Shown piece after piece: positions 58,167-64,000 of a stretch of DNA of 64,000 nt; position 1 is the stretch's first letter; each line of letters begins with the position of its first letter. A model generated the notes under the pieces. It did no database searches. It worked only from the letters and a program-made list of their open reading frames with translations, and had not been told where the DNA came from. Source of the DNA: Adenophora triphylla var. japonica (taxonomy: Eukaryota; Streptophyta; Magnoliopsida; Asterales; Campanulaceae); the NCBI GenBank assembly GCA_022495995.1, contig JAFEMH010000984.1:434001-498000 (forward strand), written 5' to 3'. A program made the translations under genes and the position numbers.

Positions 58167-58916
58167 TGTAGGGGAATATTGGGTCTTGATCTTGATACTA
58201 AGGCCGGATATGTGATTGAATCGTGTATAATCCACTTTCCGAATAAAGTATTTCGACCCTTAATGCCTGGATTACATAAAATCTTTATTGGGATAAGACA
58301 ATCACGCAATTTGTTTCTAGGAAAAGAGAACAAATCTAAAACTTGAGAATTGTTGTGCTTTTGTTATTGTTGTATCACTCTTGTGTTTTCATATCTCTAC
58401 AACTGATATCAATCTCTGTATGTATACAGATGGAGAGGTATTAGTTAAAGGGTACAATCAAAAGACATGACTTTAGCCAAGCAATGTGTCTTTTCATTTT
58501 GAAAAGGCACCTGTTCAGGAACTGCTCGGCCGAGTCAAGGGACTCGCTCGGCCGAGCACATATGTCTAGTGAATTTCTGCCAAGCTGCACGACCGTGTCA
58601 TTTGAACTGCACGGCCGTGTTGTTCATACTGCTCGGCCGAGCAAGGCACATGCCTCAGCCGAGCAAGACTCTCCAGAAACTTGGCCAATCTGATATGCTC
58701 TGCTCGGCCGAGTTAAGACTCTGCTCGGCCGAGCACATCAGCTAAAGTGCTGCCCTTAAACTTTTACTTCTTTATCGAGGTTGACTTCGTTTTAGCTCAA
58801 ACGAGTGTGTACTCCACACTTTCCCTTACTCGTATCCGAGTCTAATACGAATCACATTGATCTCTTAGTAAATCACCATTACAATAAAACAATTGATGAC
58901 ACTAAAATCACCAACA
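58167..58916 (-). repeat. 3' LTR of the small copia cassette
   Basis: This 750-bp LTR contains eight CG palindromes or decayed versions: CTCGGCCGAG (58525-58534), GCTCGGCCGAGC (58546-58557, 58631-58642, 58723-58734), CTCGGCCGAG (58703-58712), CACGGCCGTG (58610-58619), CACGACCGTG (58588-58597) and GCCTCAGCCGAGC (58652-58663). Confidence 0.93.
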
Positions 58917-59474
58917 AATCCCCTCCATTTTAGTGTAATCCTTTGATTTACTAAACTTTATAAATAACGAAACAAACAAATGCGCAAATGAAAATGTCTT
59001 GCGATTGAATTTTCATCTTAGTATAATACACATTTCAAATACTCGAGAATCGGGGTGTCCTAACGATTGAACCCGTCAACTCATATGAATACCTGAAGAT
59101 ACTATACACATAAGTTCAGTACAATTCTCTTTGTTTAACCTTGACACTATTACAAGCCATGTGTCCATATCCAATAGTGAACATATAGGAAGCCAAGTCC
59201 TAGCTTCTTGAAGCGGCAAAACTTCATGTCCACATAGGTAGTTCCTTTAATCTTGCACCTGCATTTGTAATTTTTCAAAGGAACTATTAAGAAGATATTC
59301 TTCAACCTAACCTTTACTTGCAGGTCTGAACACATACCTTGGGAAAGATAACAACATGTGTTCCAATCTCCAACTGTGAGCTTTCCACATTGAATTCAAG
59401 CTTCTACCGTTGTATTAGAAGGGAATTGGGTATCTCACAATTAGAGGATTAAATGGACTTTAATCCCATTCCCA

Positions 59475-60209
59475 TTGCAGACTTATTTACCAATTCCAGA
59501 ATTGCTGGAAGATGATAACTTGGAAGCCATCAGACATAGATCGAAATGGGAGAACGACGACTACATCTGCAGAGGACACATATTAAACGGTATGTCTGAT
59601 TCTCTATTTGACATTTATCAAAATGAGGAATCTGCAAAAGAGTTATGGGATTCTCTTGAATCCAAGTACATGGTAGAGGATGCTTCTAGTAAGAAGTTCC
59701 TTGTGAGTAATTTTAATAATTACAAGATGGTCGATTCAAGACCTGTCATGGAACAATTCAATGAACTCCTTAGAATCCTTGGACAATATACACAACATGG
59801 GTTGAAGATGGATGAGTCAATATCGGTTTCAAGTGTGATTGATAAGTTGCCTCCCTCCTGGAAGGATTTCAAACACACTTTGAAACATGGTAAAGACGAT
59901 TTGTCTTTGGTTCAACTTGGTAGTCACTTGCGCATATAGGAATCTCTTAGGGCGCAAGAGGATGACAAAGGCAAAGGAAAAGAAGTTGCTGGACCCTCGG
60001 TCAATATGATTGATGAGGGTGGAAACAATAAAAACAAAGGAAAGAAACGTAGTTTCAAAGACAATGGTTCTGGTCCCAACAAGAAGCCTAAATTGGCATG
60101 TTGGAAGTGTGGCAAAACTGGTCACTTTAAGAAGGATTGTCGTGTTGGAAACAACAAGAACGGCGCAAGCACCAGTGGTTCGGGAAAGGGGTCTAAGGAT
60201 CATTCTTAA
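59475..60209 (+). pseudogene. Copia gag (inverted segment)
   Basis: The first ORF (59475-59936) has the UBN2-type gag pattern: DDYICRGHILNGMSDSLFDI, ESAKELWDSLESKYM, FNNYKMVDSRPVMEQFNELL and LPPSWKDFKHTLKH. One TAG (59937-59939) separates it from a Lys-rich tail with a CCHC zinc knuckle CWKCGKTGHFKKDC (about 60099-60140), ending at TAA 60207-60209. The N-terminus is missing where the frame meets the inverted pol tail. Confidence 0.88.
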
Positions 60210-60287
60210 AACCAAGGTCAGACTTTAATACATAGTTGGAACAGATTTATTAAAAATTTTGTTCCACTAATTTCTGAGGCATTTTAT

Positions 60288-60465
60288 GTGCAGGATGATG
60301 CTATTGCGTGGTGGATTGATTCTGGGGCCACAACTCATGTTTGTAAAGATCGTTGTTGGTTTAAGACATACGAACCAATGGAAGACGGATCTGTCCTTTA
60401 CATGGGTGATGACCATTCCGCTCCTATTCAAGGAAGAGGAAGTGTGGTGTTGGACAGTTCAAATT
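60288..60465 (+). pseudogene. Copia protease fragment cut by the LTR
   Basis: IAWWIDSGATTHVCKDRCWF holds the D-S-G active site, followed by YMGDDHSAPIQGRGSVVL. The frame runs straight into the LTR at 60466 with no PBS or PPT between them. Confidence 0.88.
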
Positions 60466-61216
60466 TGTAGGGGAATATTGGGTCTTGATCTTGATACTAA
60501 GGCCGGATATGTGATTGAATCGTGTATAATCCACTTTTCGAATAAAGTATTTCGACCCTTAATGCCTGGGTTACACAAAATCTTTATTGGGATAAGACAA
60601 TCACGCAATTTGTTTCTAGGCAAAGAGAACAAATCTAAAACTTGAGAATTGTTGTGCTTTCGTTATTGTTGTATCACTCTTGTGTTTTCATATCTCTACA
60701 ACTGAGATCAATCTCTGTATATATACAGATGGAGAGGTATTAGTTAAAGGGTACAATCAAAAGACATGACTTTAGCCAAGCAATGTGTCTTTTCATTTTG
60801 AAAAGGCACCTGTTCAGGAACTGCTCGGCCGAGTCAAGGGACTCGCTCGGCCGAGCACACATGTCTAGTAAATTTCTGCCAAGCTGCACGGCCGTGTCAT
60901 TTGAACTGCACGGCCGTGTTGTTCATACTGCTCGGCCGAGCAAGGCACATGCCTCGACCGAGCAAGACTCTCCAGAAACTTGGCCAATCTGATATGCTCT
61001 GCTCGGCCGAGTTAAGACTCTGCTCGGCCGAGCACATCAGCTAAAGTGCTACCCTTAAACTTTTACTTCTTTATCGAGGTTGACTTCGTTTTAGCTCAAA
61101 CGAGTGTGTACTCCACACTTTCCCTTACTCATATCCGAGTCTAATACGAATCACATTGATATCTTAGAAAAATCACCATTACAATAAAACAATTGATGAC
61201 ACTAAAATCACCAACA
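60466..61216 (-). repeat. 5' LTR position of the small copia cassette
   Basis: This 751-bp LTR differs from the left LTR by about 12-15 scattered substitutions. The palindrome array spans 60823-61032, including CACGGCCGTG where the left LTR has CACGACCGTG. Confidence 0.93.
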
Positions 61217-61221
61217 CTGAA

Positions 61222-61985
61222 TTCATATAATCAACTACAATATTAAGCTATGACAAGTTAATATACTACCTCCGTCCCACAATTTTTTTTATTATATTCA
61301 TCAAGAGATTACAGAGTAGCCAGGGACAAATTTTTATAGTACTTCCGCATTGCTTGGTAGCAGCAAATAGCATTTCAAAATCAGAGTCAAAAACACGTAT
61401 TCACCAGCATACAAAATCTGTCAGTATTTTGAATACTTAGAACTTCAAATATAACTCTCATTTACAACGGTGCTGATGCGTAGTCGTGAATTATTTTGGT
61501 CCATGTATACTTGGGCGATTCATGAGCTTGAATCAATGTCAGATTTTATAACCAATTAATTTCTTACACGCGCGCACACACACACATGTATATTTGCAAG
61601 TATCAATTAACAATGTTATTACCATGAAAGGGGTTAAGACAATTTTGGAGGAGGTCATAATGATTTACCCCCGCAAAACATGCCAATGACTCTGCTCTGA
61701 TGTTTCGGTCAATTTTTGTGGGTCAACGTACCTTCCAATTTTTTTGATGGAATGGTGATAATAGTGACATAAATTACTATGTATGTGTATGTGTGTGAGA
61801 GAGAAAGAGGTAACCAAGGTTACTCACCAGAAATATGCAGAAGCCAGAAAATTCAGCACTCTCTTCTTCGTGGATGATAGGATGAAGTCGCACACCTACA
61901 AATTACTTACCAAGACTCGACACGGCTACAAAAATGCAGCAAGGACAAGTCCATGGTCGATCAACTAAAGAACGGTTATTTGTTT
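61222..61985. other. Intergenic sequence
   Basis: No credible gene. A short (CA)n tract lies near 61573-61590. It is the continuation of the oxidase 3' flank beyond the small copia insertion. Confidence 0.4.
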
Positions 61986-61999
61986 ATGTAATAGTTACA

Positions 62000-63238
62000 G
62001 ACCAGTTTGGGGGTTTGATTGAATTGTGTTGTAAGTAAACTAAAGCAATTGATAATAAAGTTGTAAACAATAATTTAAAAAGAATTTTGGATCATAGTTC
62101 TATCCCCATTCTAATTCCGAATATCATTGGTTAAATCCCTTCCTTTATTCCTCTATTCATCCAATCACGAGATATATTTCAATATCTGTTTCTTTCTTTG
62201 ATAATAGTTAATAGCGGCGACACGCTCAACTAAAAACCCTAATTGATAAACAAACTTAGCCGACACGGTCAAAAATTCGATTAAGCAATTGATTTCGATT
62301 TAAGAAACTAAGATTGGGAATAATTACTAATATACTTTCACTTAGATAATTATCTAGTTTACTCAATTCATAAATCAAGATGACACAAGATTTATGTAAT
62401 TGCTACAATGAAAACCCTAATCCGACACGGTAAAAAGGAATTCTAGCAAAAACCAATTAAAATGATTAAGAAATTGATCAAGTTTCAAAACCCTAGAAAT
62501 ATATTTAACAATAAGCACAAGTAAAACTATGAAATAGGGATAATAATGGGGAAGAGAAAACAAACCTCAATTCATAAAAAGAATGGTTCAAAGAACCCTA
62601 ATCTAAAGTTATGGAGAATTTAGCCCTCCATGGAATAATCAAAAGCTTCAATTCCCTAAGAAAACCTAATGTAAAAATATGATAAAGGATAACCTAAAAA
62701 CAAATTGGAAAAAAGTATATATACTCCTACCATAATAACCTAGTTTAAAAAGGAAAAGAAAATAAATTTAAAACATAAGAAAAAAAACACAATTCCCGTC
62801 GCTTTTCCAGGCCGCTGCTGAGGGCACGACTCGCGACATAGGGGATGATTCGTCCCTGAAATTGCAGCCTCTGATTCTGTCGTCCCTGTTATGGGGAAGA
62901 CTTGGTGATGAAGGGGACGACTCGTCCCTTGAGCCAATTTCCAGATTTTCTCCTCTTTCTGTTGACTCTCTAGCTCGAATTGATTTCAACCATCCTTGAC
63001 AATTGATTCAACTTTGTTGGCTTCCATTGGCGTAGAGATGAGCTTCTTGAGTTCTTTGAGAACCAAATCCAATTACAAGGTAAAATCTCTAAATCTCTCT
63101 CTAATTACATTGTTTCTCAATAATTTCTCACAATACATATTTCACTCAAATTACATCAAACCTATGCTAAATACATGAAAATAAAGAATAATAGGGACGA
63201 AAAACATAGGAAATATATAGTATAAATCCGTCCTATCA
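62000..63238 (-). repeat. 3' LTR of a gypsy element, left boundary uncertain
   Basis: The right edge is set by a PPT and, on the minus strand, TGATAGGACGGATTTATAC. Inside, a CG-rich array (62822-62930) has GGGATGA-T-TCGTCCC (62842-62856) and GGGACGA-C-TCGTCCC (62914-62928) plus partial copies. The left boundary near 62.0 kb is a guess. Confidence 0.6.
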
Positions 63239-63255
63239 AATACCCCCACGCTTAG
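63239..63255 (-). other. Polypurine tract
   Basis: The minus strand reads AAGCGTGGGGGTATT just before TGATAGG. Upstream is ACTCAGGGATGAGTAATGG, related to the motif at the gypsy end near 23.6 kb. Confidence 0.75.
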
Positions 63256-64000
63256 ACCATTACTCATCCCTGAGTAATATCCTAATCTCCACTCTAACAT
63301 CGGTCTAAAACAGATGCATGGAGAGTAAATGATTCCTAGTCTCCTCTAATCCGCCAACACAAGTCAAAGAAAAATAAAAACCGTCGAAGTAATAGAAGCT
63401 CCGTCTCCTTATAACACCAAATCTTAGCTTGATACCAACTCCCATAATAAAACGGTATCCAAACTAAGGTCCACACAAATAAAAGCCAAGGGGAACTAAC
63501 TATGTCCTATGTTTCCCCCACGCTTGGCTCACACTGCATACACCCTCGCAAAAAGAAATATTGTTAAGGTTGCTAACCTTAAACAAATATTTACCTCGTG
63601 AAAAGCACCAACACCCCTTATAACTAAAAAAATGAACGAGGGTTTCTAAATCCTAGGCATCACTATCCAAACCTCCTACTCCATAGTGATCCTACCCAAC
63701 ACTCCTAACCTCCCTTATGTCTCCAACTCCGGTGATATAAAAGATAGTATACACTTCACTTCCTAACCTTTTGCCTAGGTGCCGTTTCCGGTTTTCACCT
63801 AGCCTCTTTTTTTTTTTTTTTTGAATTTGAGAAATAACGTAAATACAATGATACAACCTTCATCCTTCCCCCCACGCTTAAACCAAACATTGTACTCAAT
63901 GACACCAAACAATAAATACGGGACAATAAAAACATGGGAAAAAGGGCACCAAGGAACTTAAGTAATGAGACGGGAGGCCCCACAAACATGAGCCTCGTCA
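63256..64000 (-). mobile_element. 3' internal region of the last gypsy element, partial
   Basis: On the minus strand it has the GTTTAAGCGTGGGG-type words seen near the 3' end of plant gypsy elements, for example near 63880. No domain is readable. It runs off the window. Confidence 0.5.

Larger units (their letters stand above)
58167..61216 (-). mobile_element. Small copia cassette with inverted gag segment
   Basis: LTRs 58167-58916 and 60466-61216 are flanked by perfect CTGAA duplications (58162-58166 and 61217-61221). On the minus strand the LTR starts TGTTGGTGATTTTAG and is preceded by a PPT (TGGAGGGGATT). The end of a copia pol (GMGLKSI then stop) reads on the minus strand near 59460. The rest of the interior (59475-60465) is gag and the start of protease on the plus strand. 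RT, integrase and a PBS are missing. The gag segment is therefore inverted relative to the LTRs. Confidence 0.8.

Noticed and set aside
58927..58952. Self-priming site complementary to the LTR end in the small copia
   Set aside because: ATTTTAGTGT next to the left LTR pairs with the LTR end, but this side has the polypurine tract in the minus orientation, so it is not a primer site.
1..64000. tRNA or rRNA genes
   Set aside because: Only PBS and SINE box motifs resemble tRNA; no full cloverleaf or rRNA core was seen.

Overview
The window is repeat-dense plant DNA, most likely from a eudicot and probably pericentromeric or otherwise gene-poor. It holds Ty3/gypsy elements of the Tat/Ogre type, Ty1/copia elements, a Tourist-like MITE, a probable SINE and one recognisable host gene. 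That gene is a dead berberine-bridge-enzyme-like FAD oxidase, split by 23 kb of nested retrotransposons. No working host gene, rRNA, tRNA or CRISPR array is seen. All coding calls are transposon ORFs or remnants, mostly with stops or frameshifts.

Layout. (1) 1-1172 and 21672-22245 are two ends of an older Tat-like copy. It is interrupted by a 20.5 kb minus-strand Tat-like element (1173-21671; LTRs 1173-3065 and 19891-21671). That element keeps a gag-like ORF (minus, about 18.6-19.5 kb) and a plant-mobile-domain gene with introns in antisense (plus, 5049-7669), but I find no pol. A minus-strand copia element (9999-18036, 5-bp target duplication CTGGG) is nested in it. (2) 22.2-25.1 kb holds palindrome and hairpin arrays plus the 3' end of another gypsy element. 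(3) 25139-25895 is a chimeric LTR. (4) 25896 to about 32.5 kb is a SIRE-like copia element on the minus strand, truncated at the left and interrupted by a perfect solo LTR (26772-28548, duplication CTTGC). (5) 32705-32903 is a MITE and about 33300-33557 a SINE. (6) 33558-34636 plus 57810-57910 is the BBE-like pseudogene. It is split by a minus-strand Tat element (34637-57809, duplication GTGAT), whose left LTR is itself split by a plus-strand Tat element (34704-48023, duplication TCAGG). (7) 58167-61216 is a small copia cassette (duplication CTGAA) whose gag segment is inverted relative to its LTRs. (8) About 62.0 kb to the end is the 3' LTR and 3' internal region of another minus-strand gypsy element.

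The most unusual pattern runs across families. Nearly every element carries a private array of short, often CG-rich palindromes in its LTR or untranslated regions. Examples are TCTCGCGCGAGA in Tat, TGTCGCGCGACA in copia, CTCGGCCGAG with CACGGCCGTG in the small copia, TTCTGGATATCCAGAA, CATGTTAACATG, and GGGACGA-C-TCGTCCC. Arms often differ by compensating changes, so symmetry seems kept rather than sequence. In two of three comparable LTR pairs, the differences between the paired LTRs cluster around the palindromes. A second signal is a roughly 45-60 nt hairpin module (GAACTACG ... ACGTAGG) that recurs seven times, always on the sense strand of its Tat-type element.

All homology calls were made by eye from motifs; no search or alignment was run.
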